A stretch of DNA of 64,000 bases, taken from Hsuehochloa calcarea (taxonomy: Eukaryota; Streptophyta; Magnoliopsida; Poales; Poaceae). The DNA is taken from contig CM070606.1 of assembly GCA_036346395.1 (NCBI GenBank), forward strand, positions 21,314,915 to 21,378,914, in the 5' to 3' direction. The translations under genes and the position numbers were made by a program. This document shows positions 37,971 to 49,505 of the stretch, one piece after another (within the stretch, counting starts at the first letter, position 1; every line of letters begins with the position of its first letter). The notes beneath the pieces were generated by a model that saw nothing but the letters and a program-made list of their open reading frames with translations, did not search any database and had not been told where the DNA came from.

Positions 37971-39247
37971 GGGGGCGGCGGCGGCGGCAGGGAAGACGGC
38001 GGCGTCACCGGCGCTTAGGGAGACAGCGGCGGCGGTGCTACGGAGACGGCGCGCGGCGAGCCGAGGCGAGAGAGAGGAGAGAAACGCGGAGAGAAAGGGG
38101 GAGAGAAGCGGAGCGGCCGCGGCTTAAATAGGGCGGAGGAGGAGCACGGCGGCGTGGAGGCGCGGGCGACAGATTTGCGCAGGCGTGGCGGCGCTTGGCG
38201 AGACGCAGCAGCGAGGCGACGGCGGCGCGAGATTCGGCAGCGCGCGATTCGCGGCGGCGAGAGGAGACGGCGGATTCGCGTGGCGACGTGGAGAGAGAAG
38301 GCGGCGGCGGCGGAGACGAAGAGCGAGAGCCGTCCGATTCGTCGGACGGTGGGAGCGAAGAAGCGCGAAGCAGCAGGCGTCGTCCGATTCGTCGGACGGC
38401 GGGAAGATGAACGGCGCGGCGAACGGAGACGAGCAGCGCCGTCCGATTCGTCGGACGGTGGGAAAACGGAGGCGCGGCGACGGCGCGCGGATCTCGATCC
38501 AACGGTCGAGAGCGATAAGGTGGCGCGCCGATCGAGAACATGAGATGGGGATCGGACGGTGAGCGAAGGGAGACGCGGCGCGAACGAGGGACGTTGGATG
38601 GAGATCCAGCGGAGGAGGCGACGGGCGGCGGAGGACGATGGCGGGCGCCGTCCGATTTCGATCGGACGGTGGGGAAAAGGGGAGACGCGGCCAAGCGAGG
38701 ACGCGGGATGAAGATCCAACGGCCAGAACGGCGAAGCGCGGTGAAGCGGGAGGCTTGGCGTCTGAGGCCGTGGGCCGGGAAAAAAAGATGATGGGCGAAG
38801 GATTATTACCCACGACGATAAAAGGATTTAAAATACATTTTTGATTTTAGAAATTCAAACAAATGAAAAGATAATTTAGAAAATAGCAAATAGACTCCAA
38901 AAATTCTAGAAAAATTCACAGAAATTCCTTGAATTATTCTGGACTTAATAAAAATACTTTTAACTTTAAATTTTCTTTTTATTTTACACATAAAATAATT
39001 TTTAATTTCAGGAAAAAGGAAAAACCCTTTTTTAAATCAAATAAATCCAAGAAAATTCTTAAAATAATAATTTTGATTTTAAATTCCAGAAAATTCAATT
39101 AAACCAACTTTAATTTAATTGAAGTTTGATTAACTCATATTAAACTACAAATGGATTTTCTGAAATTTCAAAATTAAGCTTTGGGCAAATAGAAACAAAT
39201 GGTTCTCTTTTAAAATTTTCAAAAACTCCGAAAAACGGGATGCTACA
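36058..39247 (-). mobile_element. Tekay array LTR4 (outer right)
   Basis: This 3190-bp LTR ends GGGATGCTACA and is followed by the target duplication GCACT (39248-39252). The GA tract is at 37940-37968. R-U5 variants match LTR1 (ATACATAAATAACC near 36590; CTTTTGTAAAAGGGG near 37491). U3 variants match LTR3. It stands 771 bp from the oppositely oriented LTR at 40019. Confidence 0.93.
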
Positions 39248-39252
39248 GCACT

Positions 39253-39540
39253 CTCGATTCGTCGACTACTCGTGAGAGGAGACTCTCAACTAGTCGTGAA
39301 TCAAGTCGGGAAAGAGTACCAGTGCTCTAGCTCGACAATGTCTCGATACTTATCGGAAGTTCGCAAGCTAGAAAAGCATTTTTAGGTTTCGAGGTACAAT
39401 TCATCCTCGAAGGATAATTTCCTCGCAGACCAACTTGCTCGGATGGCTTCTTCCGATCTACGGTACCAAAAGGAGTTTTCTTGGAGCAACTCCAAAAGCC
39501 GTCTCTCAGTCGAAGAACCGTAGACACCTCCTATTGAGAT
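39253..39540 (+). pseudogene. Tat RNase H, C-terminal part
   Basis: Directly after the duplication the frame reads SIRRLLVRGDSQLVVNQVGK, which continues the RNase H interrupted at 13568, including the third catalytic Asp (RGDSQL). A linker with small frameshifts follows. Confidence 0.9.
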
Positions 39541-39599
39541 GGCCTCATTAGACTACGAGGATACTGGATGACTCCCATCTACGAGTATCTTCGCAAGGG

Positions 39600-40018
39600 T
39601 TCCGTGCCAAGATGATCTTGAGGCGGTCGTTTATCCCGAAAAGCCAAAATGTATACTTTGGTCGAAGGAGTCCTCTACAAGCGAGGAACCCAAGGGATAC
39701 TCATGCGATGCATTCCAAAAGCGAAGGAATAACACTCCTTCACGATATACACAAAGGCATCTGTGGGACACATGCTTCCTCTGAACATTGGTTGGTAAAG
39801 CCTTTCGACAAGGTTTTCTTGGCCTCTGACACTGCATTTATTCTAAGGAGGTGGTTAAAAGTGTGTCCATGCCAATTCCATGGTAGATAAATACACCAAC
39901 CAGCTCAAGCATTACAGACAATACCTCTTTCTTGGCCTTTTGCGACCTGGGGTCTCGATATCCTAGGACCGTTTCCCAAAGCTCCAGGAGGTTTCGAATT
40001 CCTTTTTGTGGCTATTTA
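39600..40018 (+). pseudogene. Tat integrase, N-terminal part
   Basis: The zinc-binding domain is spread over two frames, with LLHDIHKGICGTHAS near 39734 and CPCQFHG near 39870. It is followed by the start of the catalytic core (WGLDILGPFPKAPGG near 39948, first catalytic Asp, then FLFVAI). It stops at the ATTTA duplication of the second Tekay copy and resumes at 48591. Confidence 0.85.
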
Positions 40019-41121
40019 TGTAGCGTCCCGTTTTTTGGAGTTTTTGAAAATTTTAAAAGAGAACCATTTGTTTCTATTTGCCCAAAGCTTAATTTTGAAA
40101 TTTCAGAAAATCCATTTGCAGTTTAATATGAGTTAATCAAACTTCAATTAAATTAAAGTTGGTTTAATTGAATTTTCTGGAATTTAAAATCAAAATTATT
40201 ATTTTAAGAATTTTCTTGGATTTATTGGATTTTAGAAATTTATTTTTGTTTTATCCGAAATTAAAAATTTAATTATTTGTAAAAGAAAAAAAGAAAATTT
40301 AAAGTTAAAAGTATTTTTATTATGTCCATAATAATTCAAGGAATTTATGTGAATTTTTCCAGAATTTTTGGAGTCTATTTGCTATTTTCTAAATTGCCTT
40401 TTGATTTATTTGAATTTCTGAAATCAAAAGGTATTTTAATTCCTTTTCTGTCGTGGGCGAAACCCTAGCCGCCCATCATCGCTTCCCGCGCGCACGGCCG
40501 CTCGCCTGTGGCCTTCGCCCTCGGCCGTCCGTCGTCATCGTGTGACCCTCGCCAGCCGCGTCGCCCGCTTGCTTGCCGACCGGATCGAGATCCGGCCGCT
40601 CCGTTCGCCGCGGCCGTTCGCTCCCCCGCGTCCCTTTTCATCGCGACCGTCCGATCGCCATCGACGGCTCGCGACGCCGCGCGCTCTTCTCCTCCCCACC
40701 GCCGTCGAATCGGACGGCTCTCTGTCATTGCGTCTCCTCGCTCCCACCGTCCGACGAATCGGACGGCTCCTCGCTCATCGTCTCGCTGCTGCTTCGCCGA
40801 ATCCGCGCCGCCACGAATCCGCCGCCACAATCTCAAGCTGTCCGCCCTCCGCCGCGCCCTCGCGTGTCCGCCGCTGCGTGCCGTCCCATCCGCCTTCTCC
40901 GCGTCCGCCACGCCGCGCCCCATCCAAGGCCGCCCAGTGGCCTCGCTATAAAGCCGCCGTTCGTCTCCGCGTTCTCTTCTCTCTCCTCTCTCTCTCTGGC
41001 TTGCTCCTCGCCCGCCGCTCCTCCGTCTTCTTCCCGCCTCCGCCGCTCATGCCGCCGTCTCGGCGTCGCCGCCGTTCCGTTTGCCCGCCACCGTCTTCCC
41101 AGCTCCGGCCACCGCCGCCAG

Positions 41122-41154
<33 letters not shown>

Positions 41155-43070
41155 GACCAGGGGCCCGAGCCCACGTGGCCACCCACGTGGCGCCACGTCG
41201 GCGCCCGCGTCGTGATTTGCCAGCGTGGTCGCCACGTAAGCGCGCGCGTGCGCTTAGCGCAACACGACGTCAAAGTCTGATTTTTCAGTTGAAAAATAAT
41301 TCCGAAAATCCGAAAAACCCTAAATCAATCATTTTATGTGATTTAAAACTTCTTTTGGCTATAACTTTCACATCCGAACTCCGATTTGGGTGATCCAAAT
41401 TTCTAAATTCATATAAATTCATCCTCTTTCATTTGGTACTGGTTTTGTAATTTTGGAGTTCATTTGGTGCTGTTTTATTTATTTGTTGCTATTCTCGCAC
41501 GTGTAGATTCCGGCGTTTCGGAAGATTTCTTCAACCCGACGACCGAAGAACCTCTTCTCGTCAACGAAGGCAAGTCGTAGGCCTTTGACCATGTTGAACC
41601 CATTTTACAAATGTATATTGTATTAAATTATCATGCATGGCTAGTTTTATTAAAAATGGTTTTGGGAGTAGATAATTACCAAATTGCCTTTATGCCTCCT
41701 TGATAAATTGAAAATGAAATGTCTCCTTGAATGGCATATATCCTTGGACACCATAGGATGGTTATTGCTAGTTGGACATAACTGTATTACCAACTTGGGT
41801 GCGTATTATTGCTTAGACATGCTCTAGTTACCCATGAGACTTTCGAGCACATGTTCAATGATTATTGAAATTTGACTAATGGAACTATGGAGCAGTGGTG
41901 TGAGGCCACTTTTATTAAAAGATGTTGTGCCATGGCGGATTGCCACTTGGTTGGGAATGAACAAAATGTTTTATGCTCGGGCTTGAGGTAGGAAGCTAGA
42001 GTGGGTGCGTAATGCACATTGGGTTGTGGTAGACTTGTCTGAGCAGCCAACTAAGGACTTAACTTTGCAAGTCATTGATCTGGGTCACCTCGTGCAACCA
42101 TAAGTCCGGTATGGGACGGACCTGGCCAATTAATTAGGAAAGTTTTGAGTCGGTTCTGTTGTGGTATGTTCTTGGCGCAAGAGGGGCCGTGATGGCGAAA
42201 CCTTAGCGCGTAGAACCGAGGCAAAATGGAACTTTGTAAAAGCCTTATCACGTGCTCTAGACTACTCACCAAAGGAAGTGAGCGGTGGTATCGACGGATG
42301 CCAAACAAACTAGAGAATTCGTGTCTTGTGGGTAAAGCTGTACAACCTCTGCAGAGTGTTAAAAATCTATTCGAATAGCCGTGTCCCCGGTTACGGACAT
42401 GCCTGGTGATTTCGCGCAAGGGGTAGTATTTTCAAAAATTGGTGTGGTTCGTTGGAAGCGTTTGGTTGGAATGGTTGGGAAGTGAACGGGATGTTCACTA
42501 TTTGATTCAAAAGAACTTGGTTATCTATGTAGTATTCTTTTACAATCCTGCTTTGCCATCTAATTATTGTATTTACTGTTAAACTTGCTTTCTGCAAATT
42601 AACCATAAAGCCATCCTTGTTTAAGCCTGGCATGAATACTATGTGCATACATTTCTCTCACGACTTCTCGAGTACTTTATGTACTCACGGCTTTATGCCC
42701 TTTGTTGATCAGTCCCAGCAGAAGAACCAGGAAATGTTGAGTACTGTGAAGAAGGCTACTTTGAAGACTTTGCGAACTAGGTCACGTCCTCCACTCGATT
42801 GCCTGTGGGCATGTCGATTGGGCTCCACGTATTTTGAGATTTCATTGCCGGATACTCTTTGTTGTTAAGCCCTGTGTGGCGACTTTTGTAAGAACCTTGA
42901 CCATAAGGTCTTTGCTGTTTTGATTATTATTACTTTGTCTGCTTCATTAGTTCGTTGTTGAATGGTTATGATTACATCATTGTTGTAACTGTGCAAGCTA
43001 GCTACTGATCATGGGACTAGCTTGGTATGCACAGAGGGTCTCGGGGTTGTGTGACACCCGGGGTCCGACA
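40019..43070 (+). mobile_element. 5' LTR of second Tekay copy
   Basis: This 3052-bp LTR starts TGTAGCGTCCCG and ends GGGGTCCGACA. It is the reverse complement of the array LTRs, with more divergence in U3. A CT tract lies at 41126-41154. Hairpins of the CCGTCCGA family occur at about 40700-40765. The large plus-strand open frame here (40542-41393) is LTR sequence. Confidence 0.92.
40947..40953 (+). promoter_or_regulatory. TATA box of the second Tekay copy
   Basis: TATAAAG in context CTCGCTATAAAGCC sits at the boundary between the GC-rich U3 and the CT-rich leader, where the array LTRs have TATTTAA. Confidence 0.65.
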
Positions 43071-43075
43071 AGAGA

Positions 43076-43088
43076 TGGTATCAGAGCC
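43076..43088 (+). other. Primer-binding site, initiator tRNA-Met
   Basis: TGGTATCAGAGCC lies five bases after the 5' LTR, the standard site of many plant LTR retrotransposons. It fixes the element's orientation. Confidence 0.95.
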
Positions 43089-43678
43089 ATATCGATATGG
43101 GGCGAACCTTTAGTTAGATTGGTCGTCTTAGTCAAAGATTCAAAATATATTTTCTAAATCAAACCAAGCAATTAACTTGACTAGATATTCTTCTCTCATC
43201 TTATTCTGTTCTTTCTTATCTTATTCTATTCTTTTCTTATCATCTTACCCTCTTATATCATTCTTGAGTTCTTTCATCTTATCTTTTCTAGAACTTGGTT
43301 TTTTTTTCAAATTTAAATTTGACATCCTTACCTCTGGATTATCCCTAGGATCGAGCCCTTCAAGATCTAGTGATGGAAGTTTTGGAAGTTTGAGATCCGC
43401 AGTCTGTTCCAAGTTGACCCTCCGTAAAGATTAGATTGGTAGCTGCATCCCTAGTTTTAGAGTCGTTTAGTCTGCGTAATAGTGCTTTTGTGCTTAAGTG
43501 TCCCTTTTGGTTTGCTTCTTGATAGCTTTCCGGCTATCCGTTCGTTGGGTAAAACCAATTTTGTCCGCATTAGGTTGATCCATCTATCTCCCTTGTTCCT
43601 CGCTCATCTCCGTGCTTTCCCTCGCATCTAAATTGCTTCCTTCTTCTCGTCTATTAAACCTGTGAAGCTTTGTCGCAG

Positions 43679-44700
43679 ATGGTTCAGACCCGCAACTCAT
43701 GAGCCAAGATGAGACTCAAGCGCCAAGATGCCCGCCTTCCCAGCCGCCAAAGCGGATCCGGTTTGAGTCGAGTTCATGGCAGCCCAGACGCAACTGATGA
43801 GCTCTTTGATGCGAAATATGACTCGATGATGAATCGCCAGAACTGCACCTCACGCCTCCTCGCAATGATGAATCAGAACAGTCAAGCAGCTGCCACGCCC
43901 ACGCCTGCTCCACCCCCAGTGTTTCCTCAGTCCAGGCTGGCAGAGTTTCTAAGGACCCATCCGCCCACTTTCTCTAGCTCCTCGGAGCCATTGGACGCAG
44001 ATGACTGGTTACGCCCATGGAAAGAAGCTCGCTATCACCCGTTGTGATGATCGCGAGAAGGTTCTGTATGCCACTCACCAGCTTGAAGGTACCGCTGCAG
44101 AATGGTGGGAGAACTATTGTGCCGCCCATGGAAACCATGAGAGTATCACTTGGGCCGAGTTTTCAGGAGCTTTCCGCCACTCCCATATCCCTGATGGAAA
44201 GGTGGAAATGAAGAAGAATGAGTTCCGTGAGCTGCAGCAAGGCAACACGTCAGTGAGTGAATATCTTAACAGATTCACTCAGTTGTCCCGTTATGCCCCA
44301 GAGGACGTTGCCACAGATGATGCCCGCCAGAAGCGCTTCAAGAGAGGACTCAACCCCAGTTTGAAGGTGCAAGTCATTGGGAATGACTATTCAGATTTCC
44401 AGCACTTGGTGAACAAGGCCATGCTCATCGAGGAATCCCGCCGTGAACTTGAAGAATCCCGCAAGAGAAAGATGATGCAGCACAGTGCCCATCAGTCTCA
44501 CTCCCAGAGAGTCAGAATGAATATGCCGCCTCGCGCGTGTTGCTCCACTGTCACATTGAGCCCATCAGAGCACACCTCGCCCAGCCAGCCCAAAGTGACC
44601 CGCAGCTTCAACGGCTCAAAGAACAAAGAACCAAGGAATGGCAACCTGCGCAATGGATCACCGCTTTAAGTGCCATCACCGGGGCACTTCTATGATTGCC
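43679..44700 (+). pseudogene. Tekay gag
   Basis: A start at 43679 (MVQTRNS) is followed at once by a stop or frameshift. The gag core is open at 44001-44669: AITRCDDREKVLYATHQLEG, TAAEWWENYCAAHGN, then EFRELQQGNTSVSEYLNRFT and a Glu/Arg-rich helix. The zinc knuckle near 44665 (FKCHHRG) is out of frame and incomplete. This capsid region is absent from all three internal regions of the array. Confidence 0.85.
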
Positions 44701-44879
44701 GCAGAGGCAAGGCCCTTCTCCTGTTCGTTTCAACATGGGAGCCACTCCGACCAGGACCCCCACTCCAGGAGTCGCACGTGGAGCCCCTCAGACTCCAACT
44801 GCACCAGTCAAGTCTCCTCAGCCTTTTGGAAGAGGTCGTGTGAACCACACCACTGTGGAGGAAGCCCAGAACGACCCGG

Positions 44880-46300
44880 ACGTCGTCTTTGGGTAAGTTC
44901 CTTGTCAATTCAAAGATCGCCATTTGCTTTGTTTGATTCTGGAGCTTCGCATTCGTTTGTTTCTCGGAGTTTTGCTGAAAGGCACCAATTGGAAGTTTTG
45001 CCTCTTAAAAGTGTTTTGTTGGTTCAGTCTCCCGGTTCGGAATTGAGTACGAACCAAGGTTGCCCTAAGGTTAAAGTGACCATAGAAGGGGTAGAATTCC
45101 TTGCTAATCTCATCATCATAGACACCAAGTCTCTTGATGTGATTTTGGGAATGGATTGGCTTGCCAATCACCAAGCCCTCTTGGATTGTGGTGGTAGAAG
45201 CATCACTTTGGTCAGTCCGGATGGAACCAAGGTAAAGTTTGAAGCCTCCCCAGAGAAGCTAGCTGGATCTTTAGTCTGCAGTGCCAGTGTTGTGTCTTTG
45301 GAGGAAGTGCCAGTAGTCAGAGAGTTTTCAGATGTCTTTCCTGATGACCTACCTGGAATGCCGCCAGACCGAGACTTGGAGTTTGTCATCAATCTTGTTC
45401 CAGGAACTGCACCTATTTTCAAGAGACCCTACAGATTGCCTGTCAATGATTTGGTTGAACTAAAGAAGCAAATTGAAGAAATGCAAGAGAAAGGTTTTGT
45501 CCGACCTAGTTCTTCACCTTGGGGAGCCCCAGTGATCTTTGTTGCAAAGAAGGATGGTACCCAACGGATGTGTGTGGATTACCGAGCCCTCAATGAGGTC
45601 ACCATCAAGAACAAGTACCCTCCGCCTGTGATCGATGATTTGTTTGATCGCTTGAAAGGAGCCGAGTGTTCTCCAAAATAGACTTGAGGTCAGGATACCA
45701 CCAGTTGAAAATTCGTTCCGAAAGATATTCCCAAGACAGCTTTCTCAACCCGGTATGGACTGTATGAGTTCACGGTCATGTCATTTGGATTGACCAATGC
45801 CCCTGCTTACTTTATGAATTTGATGAATAAGGTGTTCATGGAGTATTTGGACAAGTTCGTCATTGTCTTCATTGACGATATTTTGGTGTATTCCAAGAGT
45901 GAAGAAGAGCATGAAGAGCACCTCCGTTTGGTCCTGAATAAGCTTAGAGATCATCAACTCTATGCTAAATTCAGCAAGTGTGAGTTTTGGATGGAAGAAG
46001 TTACTTTCTTGGGACATGTCATGTCTGCAGAAGGAGTATCTGTTAACCCTAGCAAGGTTAAAGATGTGCTTAATTGGGAGTCACCTGTCGATTGCCTCAG
46101 TCGAAGTTTTCTTGGAATGGCGGGATACTATCGCCGAATCATAGAAGGATTCTCCAAGATAGCAAGACCCTCACTCACCGTTGAAGAAAGAAAAGAAATT
46201 TGCTTGGACAATGACAGTGAGCAAAGTTTTCAAGATTTGAAGAAGCGTCGACAACGACTCGGTGTTGATTTTGCGGATGTCCTAAGGATTTTGAGATTTT
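44880..46300 (+). pseudogene. Tekay protease and reverse transcriptase
   Basis: The protease catalytic loop ALFDSGASHSFVSRSF lies near 44931, and VILGMDWLANH near 45138 is the second protease landmark. RT follows: VREFSDVFPDDLPGMPPDRD near 45315, then FVRPSSSPWGAPVIFVAKKD near 45498. After a frameshift at about 45670-45735, MSFGLTNAPAYF precedes the intact active site VFIDDILVYSK near 45865. It would copy element RNA into DNA. Two or more indels break it. Confidence 0.88.
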
Positions 46301-46864
46301 CGTGATGCATCCCAAGGACTTGGTTGTGTCTGATGCAAGAAAGGAAGGTAGTAGCCTATGCTTCCGTCAATTGAGGCCTCATGAAGTGAATTACCCCACT
46401 CACGACTTGGAGTTGGCTGCCGTAGTGCATGCTTTAAAGATATGGCGTCATTACCTTATTGGTAATCGCTGTGAAGTCTATACGGACCATAAGAGCTTGA
46501 AGTACATTTTCACTCAGGCTGATCTTAATATGAGGCAAAGAAGGTGGTTAGAGTTAATCAAGGATTATGATATTGGAATCCATTACCACCCAGGCAAAGC
46601 TAATGTTGTGGCAGATGCCTTGAGTAGAAAAGTCTACTGCAATACCCTGACGATCAAGGAAAATCAGCCAGCCCTGCATGAAGAGTTCCTGAAGCTCAAG
46701 TTAGAGTTGGTTGAAGAAGGTTACCTAGCTGCCCTAGAAGTTCAACCCACTTTGCGGAATCAGATCAAGGAAGCTCAAGTTGAAGATGCCAATATTAAGG
46801 AAATCAAGAGCAACATGAAGAAGGGTAAAGCCCTGAGATTTTCAGAAGATGAGCAAGGCACCAT
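46301..46864 (+). pseudogene. Tekay RNase H and integrase start, truncated
   Basis: The RNase H frame carries YPTHDLELAAVVHALK, then YTDHKSLKYIF and ADALSRK. The integrase N-terminal linker follows to FSEDEQGTI, where element sequence stops at about 46864 and LTR sequence begins. The zinc finger and catalytic core are missing. Confidence 0.88.
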
Positions 46865-48590
46865 TCTTTTGGCTATAACTTTCACATCCGAACTCCGATT
46901 TGGGTGATCCAAATTTCTAAATTCATATAAATTCATCCTCTTTCATTTGGTACTGGTTTTGTAATTTTTGGAGTTCATTTGGTGCTGTTTTATTTATTTG
47001 TTGCTATTCTCGCACGTGTAGATTCCGGCGTTTCGGAAGATTTCTTCAACCCGACGACCGAAGAACCTCTTCTCGTCAACGAAGGCAAGTCGTAGGCCTT
47101 TGACCATGTTGAACCCATTTTACAAATGTATATTGTATTAAATTATCATGCATGGCTAGTTTTATTAAAAATGGTTTTGGGAGTAGATAATTACCAAATT
47201 GCCATTATGCCTCCTTGATGAATTGAAAATGAAATGTCTCCTTGAATGACATATATCCTTGGATACCATAGGATGGTTATTGCTAGTTGGACATAATTGT
47301 ATTACCAACTTGGGTGCGTATTATTGCTTAGACATGCTCTAGTTACCCGCGAGACTTTCGAGCACATGTTCAATGATTATTGAAATTTGACTAATGGAAC
47401 TATGGAACAGTGGTGTGAGGCCACTTTTATTAAAAGATGTTGTGCCATGGCAGGGATTGCCACTTGGTTGGGAATGAACAAAAATGTTTTATGCTCGGGC
47501 TTGAGGTAGGAAGCTAGAGTGGGTGCGTAATGCACATTGGGTTGTGGTAGACTTGTCTGAGCAGCCAACTAAGGACTTAACTTTGCAAGTCATTGATCTG
47601 GGTCACCTCGTGCAACCATAAGTCCGGTATGGGACGGACCTGGCCAATTAATTAGGAAAGTTTTGAGTCGGTTCTGTTGTGGCTGTTCTTGGCGCAAGAG
47701 GGGGCTGTGATGGCGAAACCTTAGCGGGCAGAACCGAGGCAAAATGGAACTTTGTAAAAGCCTTGTCACGTGCTCTAGACTACTCACCAAAGGAAGTGAG
47801 CGGTGGTATCGACGGATGCCAAACAAACTAGAGAATTCGTGTCTTGTGGGTAAAGCTGTACAACCTCTGCAGAGTGTTAAAAATCTATTCGAATAGCCGT
47901 GTCCCCGGTTACGGACATGCCTGGTGATTTCGCGCAAGGGGTAGTATTTTTCAAAAATTGGTGTGGTTCGTTGGAAACGTTTGGTTGGAATGGTTGGGAA
48001 GTGAACGGGATGTTCACTGTTTGATTCAAAAGAACTTGGTTATCTATGTAGTATTCTTTTACAATCCTGCTTTGCCATCTAATTATTGTATTTACTGTTA
48101 AACTTGCTTTCTGCAAATTAACCATAAAGCCATCCTTGTTTAAGCCTGGCATGAATACTATGTGCATACATTTCTCTACGACTTGCTGAGTACTTTATGT
48201 ACTCACAGCTTTATGCCCTTTGTTGATCACCCCAATGAGAAGAACCGTGAAATGTTGAGTACTGTGAAGAAGGCTACTTTGAAGACTTTGCGAACTAGGT
48301 CACGTCCTCCACTCGATTGCCTGTGGGCATGTCGATTGGGCTCCACGTATTTTGAGATTTCCGCTGCCAGATACTCTGTTGTTGTTAAGCCCTGTGTGGC
48401 GACTTTTGTAAGAACCTTGACCATAAGGTCTTTGCTGTTTTGATTATTATTACTTTGTCTGCTTCATTAGTTCGTTGTTGAATGGTTATGATTACATCAT
48501 TGTTGTAACTGTGCAAGCTAGCTACTGATCATGGGACTAGCTTGGTATGCACAGAGGGTCTCGGGGTTGTGTGACACCCGGGGTCCGACA
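46865..48590 (+). mobile_element. Truncated 3' LTR of second Tekay copy
   Basis: It begins at CTTTTGGCTATAACTTTCAC, equal to position 41352 in the 5' LTR, and runs to GGGGTCCGACA at 48590. About 1.33 kb of the LTR, including U3 and the TATA box, is missing. The rest is nearly identical to the 5' LTR, so the insertion is recent. Confidence 0.92.
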
Positions 48591-49366
48591 ATTGACACGT
48601 TCACAAAATGGATTGAAGCTGAACTCAGAATCGATAACATCTAAGCAAGAAAAGGTTCATGATGAGATGCGTAATTAGCCGATTTGGAGTTCCGAGTCGG
48701 ATAATTACAGACAATGGTAAACAATTCGCAAGTGCAAAATTTTAGGAATTTTGCGACGAGTTGGGTACCAAATTATGCTATGCTTCTGTTGCACATCCCC
48801 AAAGCAACGGGGCGGTCGAACGTGCAAACGGCCAAATAATGCGAGGAATTAAAACCCGAGTCTTCGACCAGCTTGTTAAGCGCTCGGGGGCTTGGGTACA
48901 AGAATTACCCTCCGTGTTATGGGCGCTTAAGACGACCACCAATGAGCAACAGAGAAACACCATTTTTCTAGTGTTCGGAGCCGAAGCCATGCTTCCTCCG
49001 GAGCTAAAATTACGGTCGACACGAGTTGAAACTTTCAACAACTCAGACCAGGAACAACTTCGAGCAGATGACATTAACCTACTCGAAGAAAGGAGAAACC
49101 TAGCCTTAATCCGTTCGGCAGTCTACCAACAAGCCCTGCGCAGATACTATGATCGTAAGGTCCAACCTCGCAGCCTTGCTGTAGGTGACTTGGTATTGAG
49201 GCTCTGCCAATCCAAGTCTAATCGGAATAAACTTTCCCCCAAATGGGAAGGTCCTTACACAGTGGTCGAAGTAACCCGGCCAGGGTCGGTACGACTAGCG
49301 ATGGAAGATGGACAGGTTCTCTCAAACTCTTGGAACATCGACCAGTTACGCAAATTCTATGTGTGA
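48591..49366 (+). pseudogene. Tat integrase, core end and C-terminus
   Basis: After the ATTGA duplication the integrase core continues (DTFTKWIEAE, with a frameshift near 48625). From 48761 to 49366 the frame is intact: HPQSNGAVERANGQIMRGIK carries the catalytic Glu region, followed by GAWVQELPSVLWALKTTTN, a coiled linker, and a GPY/F-like end (LSPKWEGPYTVVEV). The stop at 49366 closes pol. There is no chromodomain, as expected for Tat. Confidence 0.9.
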
Positions 49367-49505
49367 CCAATTTCCCAGGCAATAAAAGTCCAGGTTCTTT
49401 CTACTTCTCTTGCCTTATTTTTTGAGTAGTACTTTTTTAATCTTTCGACTATGATACAAAAACACCCAGTTTTCTTTACACTGGTCGAAAAACAAGTAAC
49501 ATCAT

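Larger units (their letters stand above)
13569..39247 (-). mobile_element. Tekay-type chromovirus array: four LTRs sharing three internal regions
   Basis: The order on the plus strand is LTR1 (13569-16733), internal 1 (16734-21038), LTR2 (21039-24209), internal 2 (24210-28543), LTR3 (28544-31716), internal 3 (31717-36057), LTR4 (36058-39247). Every LTR runs TGTCGG to GCTACA on the plus strand. Only the outermost ends are flanked by a target duplication, GCACT (13564-13568 and 39248-39252), and the Tat RNase H frame rejoins across the array. So the 25.7-kb array grew from one insertion by homologous recombination. The 3-kb LTRs, the initiator-Met primer site and the chromodomain after integrase fit the Tekay lineage (RIRE3/RIRE8-like). 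No internal region encodes gag, protease or the RT core, so the array is non-autonomous. Confidence 0.93.
40019..48590 (+). mobile_element. Second Tekay-family copy, plus strand, internally deleted
   Basis: A full 5' LTR (40019-43070), an initiator-Met primer site (43076-43088), gag, protease, RT, RNase H and the start of integrase are followed at about 46865 by an abrupt join into the middle of the 3' LTR. Most of the integrase, the chromodomain, the PPT and the 5' 1.3 kb of the 3' LTR are missing. Flanks are ATTTA (40014-40018) and ATTGA (48591-48595), a one-mismatch target duplication. The Tat integrase frame (FVAI, then DTFTKWIEAE) confirms the site. Confidence 0.9.

Noticed and set aside
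13569..39247. Three separate Tekay insertions placed side by side
   Set aside because: Adjacent insertions would each have two LTRs and their own target duplications. Here LTRs are shared and only the outermost ends carry GCACT.
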